From NCBI GenBank assembly GCA_016703325.1, contig JADJCH010000062.1:248001-312000 (forward strand): a DNA stretch of 64,000 nt. The letters run 5' to 3'. The stretch's first letter is position 1. Each line of letters opens with the position of its first letter. A program made the translations under genes and the position numbers. Shown piece after piece: positions 41,481 through 49,857 of this stretch. The DNA is from Burkholderiales bacterium. GTDB taxonomy: Bacteria > Pseudomonadota > Gammaproteobacteria > Burkholderiales > Burkholderiaceae_C. Below the pieces are notes generated by a model that ran no database searches, was not told the DNA's origin, and was given only the letters and a program-made list of their open reading frames with translations.

Positions 41481-42014
41481 TTACTTCTTCTTGGTTTCCT
41501 TGAGGGTGACCTTCTCATCCGAATATCGGATGCCCTTGCCCTTGTAAGGCTCAGGGGGACGGAAGGCACGCACCTCGGCGGCAACCTGACCGACGACCTG
41601 GCGGTCGGCGCCCTTGATGACGATCTCCGTCTGCGTCGGGCACTCGACCTTGATGCCTGCCGGCATTTCCTTGACCACCGGATGCGAGAAACCGATCTGC
41701 AGATTCAGCTTCTGGCCTTGGGCCTGGGCACGAAAACCCACGCCGACCAGGTTCAGCTTGCGCTCAAAGCCTTTGCTCACCCCGGTCACCATGTTGGCCA
41801 CCAGGGCACGCATCGTTCCGGACATCGCGTTCGCTTCAGCGGTCTCGTTGGCCGGGGCGAAGGTCAGTCGACCATTTTCCGCAGCCACCTGGACCAGCGC
41901 GTTCTGCGCACGCACCAAGGCACCCTGAGCACCCTTCACGCTGATCTGTTCAGCCGTCACCGCCACATCCACGCCTTGCGGGATGGCGACCGGCATTTTT
42001 CCTACTCGGGACAT
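41481..42014 (-). CDS. rplF: 50S ribosomal protein L6
   Basis: A 177-residue L6 beginning MSRVGKMPVAIPQGVDVAVT. The C-terminal L6 signature reads PEPYKGKGIRYSDEKVTLKE. It lies near the factor-binding region of the large subunit. It follows rpsH by 14 bp. Confidence 0.98.
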   Translation of the reverse strand: MSRVGKMPVAIPQGVDVAVTAEQISVKGAQGALVRAQNALVQVAAENGRLTFAPANETAEANAMSGTMRALVANMVTGVSKGFERKLNLVGVGFRAQAQGQKLNLQIGFSHPVVKEMPAGIKVECPTQTEIVIKGADRQVVGQVAAEVRAFRPPEPYKGKGIRYSDEKVTLKETKKK

Positions 42015-42028
42015 TCCTGCACCCCCTA

Positions 42029-42424
42029 TCAGGCGACGTAGCAGAGCACTTCACCGCCGATACCGGCGGCGCGTGCTTTGCGGTCGGTCATCACACCCTG
42101 CGGCGTGGTGACAATGGCAACACCCAGGCCATTCATGACCTGCGGGATGTTGTGGCGGCCCTTGTAAATGCGCAGGCCGGGACGGCTGACACGCTCGATG
42201 CGCTCAATCACCGGACGCCCGGCGTAGTACTTCAGCGCAATCTGCAGTTCGCTCTTGCCCGATTCGGTCTTGATGTTGAATCCATCGATATAGCCTTCGT
42301 CCTTCAGGACCTGGGCAATCGCAACCTTCAACTTCGAGGACGGCACCGCGACATTGGCCTTTTCGACCATCTGCGCGTTGCGGATACGGGTCAGCATGTC
42401 CGCAATGGGATCACTCATGCTCAT
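42029..42424 (-). CDS. rpsH: 30S ribosomal protein S8
   Basis: A 131-residue S8 with SDPIADMLTRIRNAQMVEKA at the N-terminus and the end signature ATTPQGVMTDRKARAAGIGG-type GEVLCYVA. AGGAG lies 7 nt before the first ATG, which I therefore prefer to the ATG two codons later. S8 is a primary 16S binder and the translational repressor of the spc operon in Escherichia coli. Confidence 0.97.
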   Translation of the reverse strand: MSMSDPIADMLTRIRNAQMVEKANVAVPSSKLKVAIAQVLKDEGYIDGFNIKTESGKSELQIALKYYAGRPVIERIERVSRPGLRIYKGRHNIPQVMNGLGVAIVTTPQGVMTDRKARAAGIGGEVLCYVA

Positions 42425-42459
42425 TGGATTTCTCCTGTTCGTGCCCTGTGGACGCCGAC

Positions 42460-42765
42460 TTACCAGCTCGCCTTGACGACACCAGGGATGTCGCCACGGA
42501 AGGCCAGTTCACGAATCTTGCTGCGTCCCAGACCGAACTTGCGGAACGTGCCGCGCGGACGACCGGTGATTTCGCAACGGGCGCGCAAACGGGTGGGGTT
42601 GGCGTTGCGAGGCAGTTGCTGCAGCGCCAGACGGGCGAGGTAGCGCTCGTCCTCGGACTTACCCTGGTCAGCAATGGTCGCCTTCAGTTCCGCGTACTTC
42701 TTGGCGTACTTGGCGACCAGCTTCTCGCGCTTTTCTTCGCGCTGCTTGAGAGAGAGTTTAGCCAC
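42460..42765 (-). CDS. rpsN: 30S ribosomal protein S14
   Basis: A 101-residue S14 of the long, zinc-free form, starting with GTG (VAKLSLKQREEKREKLVAKY) and containing RCEITGRPRGTFRKFGLGRS. The frame is open to 42819 but similarity starts at 42765, 8 bp after the rplE stop. The CxxC ligands of the zinc form are absent, as expected for this type. Confidence 0.97.
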   Translation of the reverse strand: MAKLSLKQREEKREKLVAKYAKKYAELKATIADQGKSEDERYLARLALQQLPRNANPTRLRARCEITGRPRGTFRKFGLGRSKIRELAFRGDIPGVVKASW

Positions 42766-42773
42766 GTAACACC

Positions 42774-43325
42774 TCAGTTCTTGAACGGGAAGCGGAAGGC
42801 ACTCAGCAGCGCCTTGCACTCATCATCGGTTCGGGCCGACGTCGTGATGCTGATGTTCAGACCACGCAGAGCATCCACCTTGTCGTACTCGATTTCCGGG
42901 AAGATGATCTGTTCCTTGACGCCGATGTTGTAGTTTCCACGCCCGTCAAAGGAGCGGCCGGAAATACCCCGGAAGTCACGCACACGCGGCAGCGCGATGG
43001 TCACGAAACGATCCAGGAATTCGAACATGCGCACGCCACGCAGGGTCACCATGCAACCGATGGGCACGTTCTCGCGGATCTTGAAACCCGCGATGGCCTT
43101 GCGAGACTTGGTGACCACCGGCCTCTGGCCAGCAATCTTGGTCAGATCACCGACAGCATGATCCATCACCTTCTTGTCGGACACCGCCTCGGACACACCC
43201 ATGTTCAGGGTGATCTTCTCGAAGCGCGGCACCTCCATGACAGACTTGTAGCCAAACTTGGCCACCAGATCCGGAACCACCTTCTCGCGATAGAAGGCTT
43301 GCAGGCGAGCTTGTTGATTAGCCAT
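42774..43325 (-). CDS. rplE: 50S ribosomal protein L5
   Basis: A 183-residue L5 binding 5S rRNA. It contains NMGVSEAVSDKKVMDHAVGD, GQRPVVTKSRKAIAGFKIRE and NYNIGVKEQIIFPEIEYDKV. The N-terminus MANQQARLQAFYREKVVPDL is slightly longer than in E. coli. It follows rplX by 14 bp. Confidence 0.98.
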   Translation of the reverse strand: MANQQARLQAFYREKVVPDLVAKFGYKSVMEVPRFEKITLNMGVSEAVSDKKVMDHAVGDLTKIAGQRPVVTKSRKAIAGFKIRENVPIGCMVTLRGVRMFEFLDRFVTIALPRVRDFRGISGRSFDGRGNYNIGVKEQIIFPEIEYDKVDALRGLNISITTSARTDDECKALLSAFRFPFKN

Positions 43326-43339
43326 TGCTGTTTCCTGCC

Positions 43340-43657
43340 TCAGGCCTTGATCTCTTCGCCACTGGACTTGTAGACGCGCACCTTCTTGCCGTCCTCCAGG
43401 AGCTTGATGCCCACCCGATCCGCCTTGCCCGAAGCCGGATTGAAAATGGCCACGTTCGATTGATGGATCGGCATGGTCTTGTCAACGATGCCGCCGGTCG
43501 TTCCCTTCATGGGATTGGGGCGAACGTGCTTCTTGGCCACGTTCACACCCTCAACCAACAGGTGATCGGCATCGACACGGACAGAAACCGTACCACGCTT
43601 GCCCTTGTCGCGACCCGTCAACACGATGACCTGGTCGCCTTTGCGAATCTTGTTCAT
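43340..43657 (-). CDS. rplX: 50S ribosomal protein L24
   Basis: A 105-residue L24 starting MNKIRKGDQVIVLTGRDKGK (KOW motif) and containing VAKKHVRPNPMKGTTGGIVD. It initiates large-subunit assembly. A GAGGAAGAG stretch precedes the ATG at 43657; the frame is open further upstream, but only as a shadow of rplN. It follows rplN by 20 bp. Confidence 0.98.
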   Translation of the reverse strand: MNKIRKGDQVIVLTGRDKGKRGTVSVRVDADHLLVEGVNVAKKHVRPNPMKGTTGGIVDKTMPIHQSNVAIFNPASGKADRVGIKLLEDGKKVRVYKSSGEEIKA

Positions 43658-43677
43658 GACTCTTCCTCGCCCTCGGC

Positions 43678-44046
43678 TCAGAGCACTTCGGGAGCCAGAG
43701 ACACGATCTTCATGAAACGCTCGGTCCGCAGTTCGCGGGTGACCGGGCCGAAGATGCGGGTGCCGATGGGCTCCAACTTGGCATTCAGCAGCACGGCCGC
43801 ATTGCCATCGAACTTGATCAGCGAGCCGTCCTGGCGACGCACACCCTTGGCCGTACGAACGACCACGGCGTTGTAGACCTCGCCCTTCTTGACGCGACCA
43901 CGCGGAGCAGCTTCCTTGATGCTGACCTTGATCACGTCGCCAACGCCCGCATAACGACGCTTGGACCCGCCAAGCACCTTGATGCACATGACGGACTTCG
44001 CACCGGTGTTGTCCGCGACATCCAGTCGCGATTGCATTTGGATCAT
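43678..44046 (-). CDS. rplN: 50S ribosomal protein L14
   Basis: A 122-residue L14 beginning MIQMQSRLDVADNTGAKSVM and containing GRVKKGEVYNAVVVRTAKGV. It is the first gene of the spc operon here. No rpsQ or other S10-operon gene precedes it; instead a promoter and a tRNA gene lie upstream. Confidence 0.98.
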   Translation of the reverse strand: MIQMQSRLDVADNTGAKSVMCIKVLGGSKRRYAGVGDVIKVSIKEAAPRGRVKKGEVYNAVVVRTAKGVRRQDGSLIKFDGNAAVLLNAKLEPIGTRIFGPVTRELRTERFMKIVSLAPEVL

Positions 44047-44224
44047 GTCTTGTTCCCAACTTATCCCGCACCATCAGCCAATTGGCCAGTGTTACGGACA
44101 GTCTTGGGCCCGTGTCACAGAGACGGGCCGAGCCTGCCGACTCACCACCCGAATCTGCGCCTGGGGGCGAAACCGAGTCGCGCCACACACCTCAAGATGT
44201 GCACTCAACCCAGCAGAGCCTGCG

Positions 44225-44254
44225 ATTATGCAGGAGTTCAATTCAACGTGTCAA
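44225..44254 (-). promoter_or_regulatory. Sigma-70 promoter of the spc/alpha ribosomal cluster
   Basis: On the minus strand a perfect -35 box TTGACA (44254-44249) and CATAAT (44230-44225) are separated by 18 bp. The predicted leader before rplN is about 170 nt. It stands between the CAT tRNA and rplN, and is strong enough by sequence to drive the whole run to rplQ. Confidence 0.8.
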
Positions 44255-44289
44255 GCGAACGAAGCCATTCCCGGCAACGCCCGCTCCCC

Positions 44290-44366
44290 TGGTAGGCCGT
44301 GTTGGACTTGAACCAACGACCAAAGGATTATGAGTCCTCTGCTCTGACCAACTGAGCTAACGGCCC
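44290..44366 (-). tRNA. tRNA with CAT anticodon (elongator Met or Ile2)
   Basis: A 77-nt tRNA with encoded CCA. D-arm AGCTCAGTTGGTCAGAGC, anticodon loop ACTCATAA and T-arm GGTTCAAGTCC are regular. The acceptor stem pairs throughout but with a G1-U72 wobble. The variable and T-arm sequence (TTTGGTCGTTGGTTCAAGTCC) resembles E. coli tRNA-Ile2, whose C34 is modified to lysidine, more than elongator tRNA-Met; the choice needs a classifier. TAGAAT at 44384-44379 may be its -10 box. It is not the initiator, which would lack the T-A/G-C features seen here. Confidence 0.92.
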
Positions 44367-44413
44367 AGAGGGAAGCGGATTCTAGGCGGTCGGGCGCAGG
44401 CCTCCCACAGGGA

Positions 44414-45445
44414 TCACTTCTGGCTCAGTGCGTTCCCGACCAGCCGGGCCGTGATGTCCACGATCTGGATCATGCGATCGTAGGCCATGCGGGTGGGGCC
44501 GATGACGCCGAGGGTGCCGACCACCTGGCCGTCCACCTCGTAAGGTGAGGACACCACCGAGAGTTCCTCGAACGGCACCACCGCGCTTTCTCCACCGATG
44601 TAGATGCGCACGCCGTCCGCCCGGCTGGAGCCGTCGAGCAGCCGCAGCAGCTGAGTCTTCTGCTCGAACAGATCGAACATCTTGCGCAGCGAGCCCAGGT
44701 CACTGCCGAAATCCTGCACCCCCAGCAGGTTGCGCTCGCCGGCGATCACCACCTGCTGGGCCTCGTCGCTGGCCGCATCACTGCCTGCCTGCACCGCAGC
44801 CTGCATCAGCGAGGCGATTTCGGTGCGCAGGGCATCCACCTCGCCCTTGAGGCGCTCACGCACGGCTTCAAGACTCAGGCCGGCGCAATGGGCATTGAGG
44901 TATTGAGTGGCCTCCGACAGTTGAGCCTGGCTGTAGTCCTGCCGCGTGAAGAGCACCCGGTTCTGGACGTCACCTTCCGACGTCACGAGGATCAGCAGCA
45001 CACGGCGCTCGCCCAGTCGGACGAACTCCATGTGTCGAAACACGCCCGCCTGCCGAGGCACTGTCACCACACCCACAAAGTGCGACAGGCTCGACAACAT
45101 CTGCGCAGCATTGGCAATGACGCGACGCGGCTGATCGGGCTGCAACGGCTCCACCTGAGCACCACCCACCGCCGCAGTCGAATCCAGGCCCGAGAGCGGG
45201 CGCGCAGTGAGCATGGCATCGACAAACAGACGGTAGCCCCTCGCGGTGGGCACCCGCCCAGCGGAGGTGTGTGGGCTGGCGATCAAGCCCAGGTCCTCCA
45301 GGTCGGACATCACGTTGCGGATGGTCGCAGGCGACAACTCCAGCCCCGAGGTCTTGGACAGGGTTCTGGAGCCCACCGGCTGGCCATCGGCGATGTAGCG
45401 CTCGACCAGGGTCTTCAGGAGGAGCTTGGCGCGGTCGTCGAGCAT
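44414..45445 (-). CDS. hrcA: Heat-inducible transcription repressor HrcA
   Basis: A 343-residue HrcA, the repressor of groE/dnaK-type heat-shock genes at CIRCE elements. The N-terminal winged helix has KTLVERYIADGQPVGSRTLS and LSPATIRNVMSDLEDLGLIA, then SPHTSAGRVPTARGYRLFVD, all diagnostic. The C-terminal domain ends IGPTRMAYDRMIQIVDITAR. ATG 45445 is the conserved start; the frame is open to 45601. No CIRCE repeat is seen nearby. It is divergent from nadK. Confidence 0.96.
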   Translation of the reverse strand: MLDDRAKLLLKTLVERYIADGQPVGSRTLSKTSGLELSPATIRNVMSDLEDLGLIASPHTSAGRVPTARGYRLFVDAMLTARPLSGLDSTAAVGGAQVEPLQPDQPRRVIANAAQMLSSLSHFVGVVTVPRQAGVFRHMEFVRLGERRVLLILVTSEGDVQNRVLFTRQDYSQAQLSEATQYLNAHCAGLSLEAVRERLKGEVDALRTEIASLMQAAVQAGSDAASDEAQQVVIAGERNLLGVQDFGSDLGSLRKMFDLFEQKTQLLRLLDGSSRADGVRIYIGGESAVVPFEELSVVSSPYEVDGQVVGTLGVIGPTRMAYDRMIQIVDITARLVGNALSQK

Positions 45446-45563
45446 GTCGTCAATTTTAGGACGGCCCCTTGGATCCGGCACGAGAACCTGAAGAGTGGAA
45501 CCGGCGCGCGCGCGCATCCAGGGTGTCACGGCTGGTGCGTGTCCCTGTGGTGTAATTTCCCGC

Positions 45564-46454
45564 ATGGGCAACCGATTCCGACACGCGGCACTCGTGGGCA
45601 AACATCAAGCCCGCGGCATGCGCCCGCTGCTGGAGGACATCGGACATCTGCTCACGCGGCTCGGGCTGGATGTGACGCTGGAGGAGCAGACGGCACAAAA
45701 CACCGGCATCCGCGACTACCCGGCTCTGTCCGCAGATGCCCTGGGGCGTCAATGCGACGTGGCCATCGTGGTGGGCGGTGATGGCACGATGCTGGGCATT
45801 GCCCGTGACCTGGCACGTTATGACCTGCCCATGATCGGCGTGAATCAGGGGCGGCTGGGTTTCATCACCGACATTCCGGTCGCACGGGTGGCCCAGGTTC
45901 TGAAGGCCATGATCGGCGGAGACTACGAGGAAGAGCACCGCGCGATGCTGCAGGGCCGGGTGCTGCGCAGCGGCGAGTCGATCTACGAGGCGGTGGCGAT
46001 GAACGACGTGGTCACCCGCAGCACCGCCACGGCGATGGTGGAATTGAGGGTGGAAGTGGACGGCCAGTTCGTCGCCAATTTCCGCGCCGACGGCCTGATC
46101 CTGTCCTCCCCCACCGGCTCGACCGCCTATGCGCTGTCGGCCGGCGGGCCGATCCTGCATCCGGGCGTGTCCGGCTGGCTGCTGGTGCCGATTGCGCCGC
46201 ACATGCTGTCGAACCGCCCCATCGTGCTGCCGGACTCCGGAGAGGTCAGCATCGAGCTGGTCAGCGGGCGGGAGTGCAGCGCCAACTTCGACATGCAGTC
46301 GCTGGCCAGCCTGCTGCATGGGGACCGCATCTGCGTGCGGCGCTCCGAGCATCGAGTGCGCTTCCTGCACCCGCGCGGCTGGAACTACTACGCCACGCTG
46401 CGGCGCAAGCTGCATTGGAACGAAGGCGCGCCGCCTGGCGACGGAGGACTCTGA
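45564..46454 (+). CDS. nadK: NAD kinase
   Basis: A 296-residue NAD kinase making NADP from NAD and ATP. It has VVGGDGTMLGIARD (GGDG motif), NQGRLGFITDI, the NDVV segment AVAMNDVVTRS and ILSSPTGSTAYALSAGGPIL. The ATG at 45564 gives the family start MGNRFRHAALVGK. The stop overlaps the recN ATG by one base. The hrcA / nadK-recN divergent layout is usual in Betaproteobacteria. Confidence 0.96.
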   Translation: MGNRFRHAALVGKHQARGMRPLLEDIGHLLTRLGLDVTLEEQTAQNTGIRDYPALSADALGRQCDVAIVVGGDGTMLGIARDLARYDLPMIGVNQGRLGFITDIPVARVAQVLKAMIGGDYEEEHRAMLQGRVLRSGESIYEAVAMNDVVTRSTATAMVELRVEVDGQFVANFRADGLILSSPTGSTAYALSAGGPILHPGVSGWLLVPIAPHMLSNRPIVLPDSGEVSIELVSGRECSANFDMQSLASLLHGDRICVRRSEHRVRFLHPRGWNYYATLRRKLHWNEGAPPGDGGL

Positions 46455-48163
46455 TGCTGGAGCGGCTGTCGCTGCGAGATTTCGTCATCGTCACCTCGCT
46501 GGAGGTGGAGTTTGGCGCCGGGTTTGCCGTGCTGACCGGCGAGACCGGTGCCGGCAAGTCGATCCTGATCGACGCCCTGCAGCTGGCGCTGGGCGGCCGC
46601 GCTGACGCCGGGGTGGTGCGCGAGGGCGCGACACGCACCGAGATTGCGGCGGAATTCAGCCGGATTCCGCCACAGGCGCAGCAATGGCTGGAACACAACG
46701 GCTTTGCTGCGGAAGAGGTGTTGCTGCTGCGCCGCACGGTGGACCACCAGGGCCGCAGCCGGGCGTGGATCAACGGCAGCACGGCCACACAGGGTCAGCT
46801 GCGTGAACTGGGCGAATGGCTGCTGGACATCCACGGCCAGCATGCCTGGCAGAGCCTGACCCGTCCAGCAGCACTGCGTGCGCTGCTGGACGACCATGCG
46901 GGGCTGGACAACCGTGAGCTTGCCAGGCGCTGGAGCCTCTGGCAGGCTGCCCGCCTGCGGTTGGCGGAGGCCCGCCGCCTTGGGGACGCCCGGGAGAATG
47001 AGCGCGAACGCCTGGCCTGGCAGATCGCGGAACTCGATCGGCTGGCCCCTGGCGATCAGGAGTGGCCTGAACTCAATGCCGAGCATCAGAAACTGGCCCA
47101 CGCGCAGTCCATTCTTGACGCGCTGCAACTGGCCCTGGACTGCCTGAGCGAATCGGAGATCAGCGCCAGCCACCTGACCTCCCGGGCCATGGATGCACTG
47201 ACGTCGGTCTCGGGCTTCGACCCGGCGCTGCGAAGTGCAACCGAGGTGCTGCAGGCAGCACAGGCACACCTGGACGACGTGACCCACAGCCTGAACGCGG
47301 CGTTGCGTCGCACCGAACTGGACCCTGACCGGCTCGGTGAGGTGGACGCACGCCTGTCGGCCTGGGTGGGCTTGGCGCGCCGCTTTCGCCGCCCGCCGGA
47401 GGAGTTGCCACAGACCCTGGCCGCCTGGCGAGACGAATTGCGGGCGCTGGACGCGGCCACCGATCTGGAAGGCCTGGCTCGTGACGCCGAGGCCGCCCAG
47501 CGGTCCTTCCTGGAGGAGGCCCGACGCATTTCGGCCCTGCGCAGGAAGGCCGCACCGGCCTGGAGCCAAAGCATCACTGCGGCGATGCAGACCCTGGGCA
47601 TGGCGGGAGGGCGCTTCGAGATCCAGCTGACGGCACTCGATGAGCCGCAGGCCTGGGGACTGGAGTCCGTGGAGTTCTGCGTCGCCGGCCACGCTGGCAG
47701 CCACCCGAGACCGATCGGCAAGGTGGCTTCCGGGGGAGAACTTTCCCGCATCGCCCTGGCCATCGCCGTCACCGACAGCGTGCGGCCCGAGGCCATCGAA
47801 CACGGTGCGGGCACGCTGATCTTCGACGAGGTGGACGCCGGCATCGGTGGTGCGGTGGCCCACACCGTGGGCAGGCTGATGCGACAACTCGGCAGCCAAC
47901 GCCAGGTCCTGGCCGTCACCCACCTGGCGCAGGTGGCAGCCTGTGCCGATCGGCACCTGCTGGTCAGCAAGATCACCGAATGCGGCAGTACGCACAGCGA
48001 CGTCCGGCCAATCGAGGGTCAGGCACGCATCGTCGAAGTGGCCCGCATGCTTGGAGGCCACGCAGACTCGAAGGCCAGCCTGGCCCATGCCCGGGAAATG
48101 CTGGAGTGCGTGGACAATGGACAGGCCCCAGAGCTCCAATTGGGCGAACTCGCCGCGCCTTGA
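46454..48163 (+). CDS. recN: DNA repair protein RecN
   Basis: A 569-residue SMC-like ATPase for double-strand-break repair. Walker A TGETGAGKSILIDALQLALG lies near residue 28. A long coiled-coil region spans about 160-385, the signature KVASGGELSRIALAI near 425 and Walker B TLIFDEVDAGIGG near 455. Its ATG overlaps the nadK stop (TGATG). Confidence 0.96.
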   Translation: MLERLSLRDFVIVTSLEVEFGAGFAVLTGETGAGKSILIDALQLALGGRADAGVVREGATRTEIAAEFSRIPPQAQQWLEHNGFAAEEVLLLRRTVDHQGRSRAWINGSTATQGQLRELGEWLLDIHGQHAWQSLTRPAALRALLDDHAGLDNRELARRWSLWQAARLRLAEARRLGDARENERERLAWQIAELDRLAPGDQEWPELNAEHQKLAHAQSILDALQLALDCLSESEISASHLTSRAMDALTSVSGFDPALRSATEVLQAAQAHLDDVTHSLNAALRRTELDPDRLGEVDARLSAWVGLARRFRRPPEELPQTLAAWRDELRALDAATDLEGLARDAEAAQRSFLEEARRISALRRKAAPAWSQSITAAMQTLGMAGGRFEIQLTALDEPQAWGLESVEFCVAGHAGSHPRPIGKVASGGELSRIALAIAVTDSVRPEAIEHGAGTLIFDEVDAGIGGAVAHTVGRLMRQLGSQRQVLAVTHLAQVAACADRHLLVSKITECGSTHSDVRPIEGQARIVEVARMLGGHADSKASLAHAREMLECVDNGQAPELQLGELAAP

Positions 48164-48169
48164 CTTCCG

Positions 48170-49132
48170 ATGCCCTCCTCCGACACCTCTGACCTGCCCC
48201 CACCCTCCAGCGCTCCGCTCGGCAACGTCCAGCGCAGTGAACACGGCGGTGAAAAGCCGCCGGTGGTGTTGATCTCCGGCATTTCCGGATCCGGCAAGTC
48301 AGTGGCCCTCAACGCACTTGAGGACGCAGGCTACTTCTGCGTGGACAACCTGCCCACCGAACTGCTGCGCCTGTTCATCGAGCTGCAGCGCCAGCGCGGC
48401 ATCTGCCGCATCGCAGTGGCCGCTGATGTGCGCAATCCGGACTCATTGCCCCGGCTGCTGCCCCTGATCCGGGAGCTGCGCAGCGAGGGCACACCGGTGT
48501 TGTCGCTGTTCCTGGATTCACGCACGGAAACGCTGGTGCGGCGATTTTCTGAAACACGCCGCCGTCATCCCCTGTCGTTGCTGCCCGGAGAAAGCGGCAA
48601 CGAATCGCGCAGCGCCCTCATCGAAAGCATCGAACGCGAGCGCGAGATGCTGGTCAACCTGCGCGAAGCCAGCACCGTGATCGACACCAGCGACCTGCGC
48701 CCCGCCCAACTGCGCGCCTGGGTGCGGCAGCTGGGTGGCACCGCTCACCATGCGCTGGCGCTGGTGTTCGAGTCCTTCGCCTTCAAGCATGGGGTGCCGC
48801 GCGATGCCGACCTGGTCTTCGACCTGCGGGTGCTGCCCAACCCGCACTATGTGCGCGAACTTCGCGCCCTGACCGGTCGGGATCCCGGTGTGGCGGACTT
48901 CTTGCGCGCGCAGCCGGAAGTCAGCGAAATGCTGGACCAGATCGCCACCTTCCTGGACCGCTGGTTGCCGGCCTACGAACAAGACCAGCGCAGCTACCTC
49001 ACCGTGGCACTGGGCTGCACCGGCGGCCAGCACCGCTCGGTCTATGCCGTGGAGACGCTGGCCGCACGCTACCGCCCCCATCTGGCCACGCTGATCCGGC
49101 ACCGCGAGCTGGAAGCGCGCGAGGAAGCCTGA
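48170..49132 (+). CDS. rapZ: RNase adapter protein RapZ
   Basis: A 320-residue RapZ/YvcJ family P-loop protein. Walker A ISGISGSGKSVALNALED covers residues 36-53 after a ~30-residue Pro/Ser-rich N-terminus. Further features are YFCVDNLPTELL, FESFAFKHGVPRDADLVFDL and the C-terminal RSYLTVALGCTGGQHRSVYA. In E. coli it steers GlmY/GlmZ small RNAs to RNase E in control of glucosamine-6-phosphate synthesis. It begins 6 bp after recN. Confidence 0.95.
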   Translation: MPSSDTSDLPPPSSAPLGNVQRSEHGGEKPPVVLISGISGSGKSVALNALEDAGYFCVDNLPTELLRLFIELQRQRGICRIAVAADVRNPDSLPRLLPLIRELRSEGTPVLSLFLDSRTETLVRRFSETRRRHPLSLLPGESGNESRSALIESIEREREMLVNLREASTVIDTSDLRPAQLRAWVRQLGGTAHHALALVFESFAFKHGVPRDADLVFDLRVLPNPHYVRELRALTGRDPGVADFLRAQPEVSEMLDQIATFLDRWLPAYEQDQRSYLTVALGCTGGQHRSVYAVETLAARYRPHLATLIRHRELEAREEA

Positions 49133-49145
49133 CCTCGCCCCACCG

Positions 49146-49805
49146 ATGACTGCCGGTGCCGCTGAACCCAGGATGAGCCCGCAGGGAGTGGAGGGTGCAT
49201 GGCGACCGCTGGCCTTGTTTCCGCTGGGCACCGTGCTGTTCCCCGACGGGCTGCTGCCCCTGCGGGTGTTCGAGGCCCGCTACACCGACCTGGTCAGCAA
49301 CTGCCTGCGCGAAGGCAGCGCCTTCGGGGTCGTCACCCTCAATCAGGGCGGCGAGCTGCGGCAGTCGCAGGCCGGCGCCCACTTTGAAGTCACCGGCTGC
49401 CTGGCCCAGATCGTCGACTGCGACAGCGAACGACCCGGCATCCTGCAGGTGCAGTGCCGGGGAACGGGCCGCTTCCTCTGGCGTGATGCCCGCCAGCGTG
49501 AGGACGGGCTCTGGCTGGCGGACGCCCTTGAACTTCCTGCGGATCAGGAGCTGACACCGCCGCGGGAACAGATCGGTTGCGTGAAAGCCCTGGAGCGGGC
49601 CATCGCCGCGTTGGCGCAGCGCGATCAGCACCCCTTTGCGCTTCCGCATCGACTCGACCAGGCCGGCTGGGTGGCCAACCGTTGGTGCGAGCTGCTGCCG
49701 CTGCCGCTGGCCACACGGCACAAGCTCATGGCACTGCCGGATCCCCGCGTGCGGCTGGCCCTGGTGGATGGCTTCCTGCGTCGCCACCGGATCGTCACCG
49801 AATGA
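49146..49805 (+). CDS. Lon N-terminal (substrate-binding) domain protein
   Basis: A 219-residue stand-alone Lon N-terminal domain protein. The hallmark region is LALFPLGTVLFPDGLLPLRV, then FEARYTDLVSNCLREGSAFG and GCLAQIVDCDSERPGILQVQ. It lacks the AAA+ and protease domains of Lon. Such proteins are widespread and of unknown role. It starts 13 bp after rapZ and converges with mutY. Confidence 0.87.
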   Translation: MTAGAAEPRMSPQGVEGAWRPLALFPLGTVLFPDGLLPLRVFEARYTDLVSNCLREGSAFGVVTLNQGGELRQSQAGAHFEVTGCLAQIVDCDSERPGILQVQCRGTGRFLWRDARQREDGLWLADALELPADQELTPPREQIGCVKALERAIAALAQRDQHPFALPHRLDQAGWVANRWCELLPLPLATRHKLMALPDPRVRLALVDGFLRRHRIVTE

Positions 49806-49857
49806 TCGAGGCGGGCTGAAGGGGGAGTTGCCCTCAACGCCGGACACAATCTGCAGA

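Noticed and set aside
45446..45563. CIRCE element between hrcA and nadK
   Set aside because: No TTAGCACTC-N9-GAGTGCTAA-like inverted repeat is present in the divergent region.
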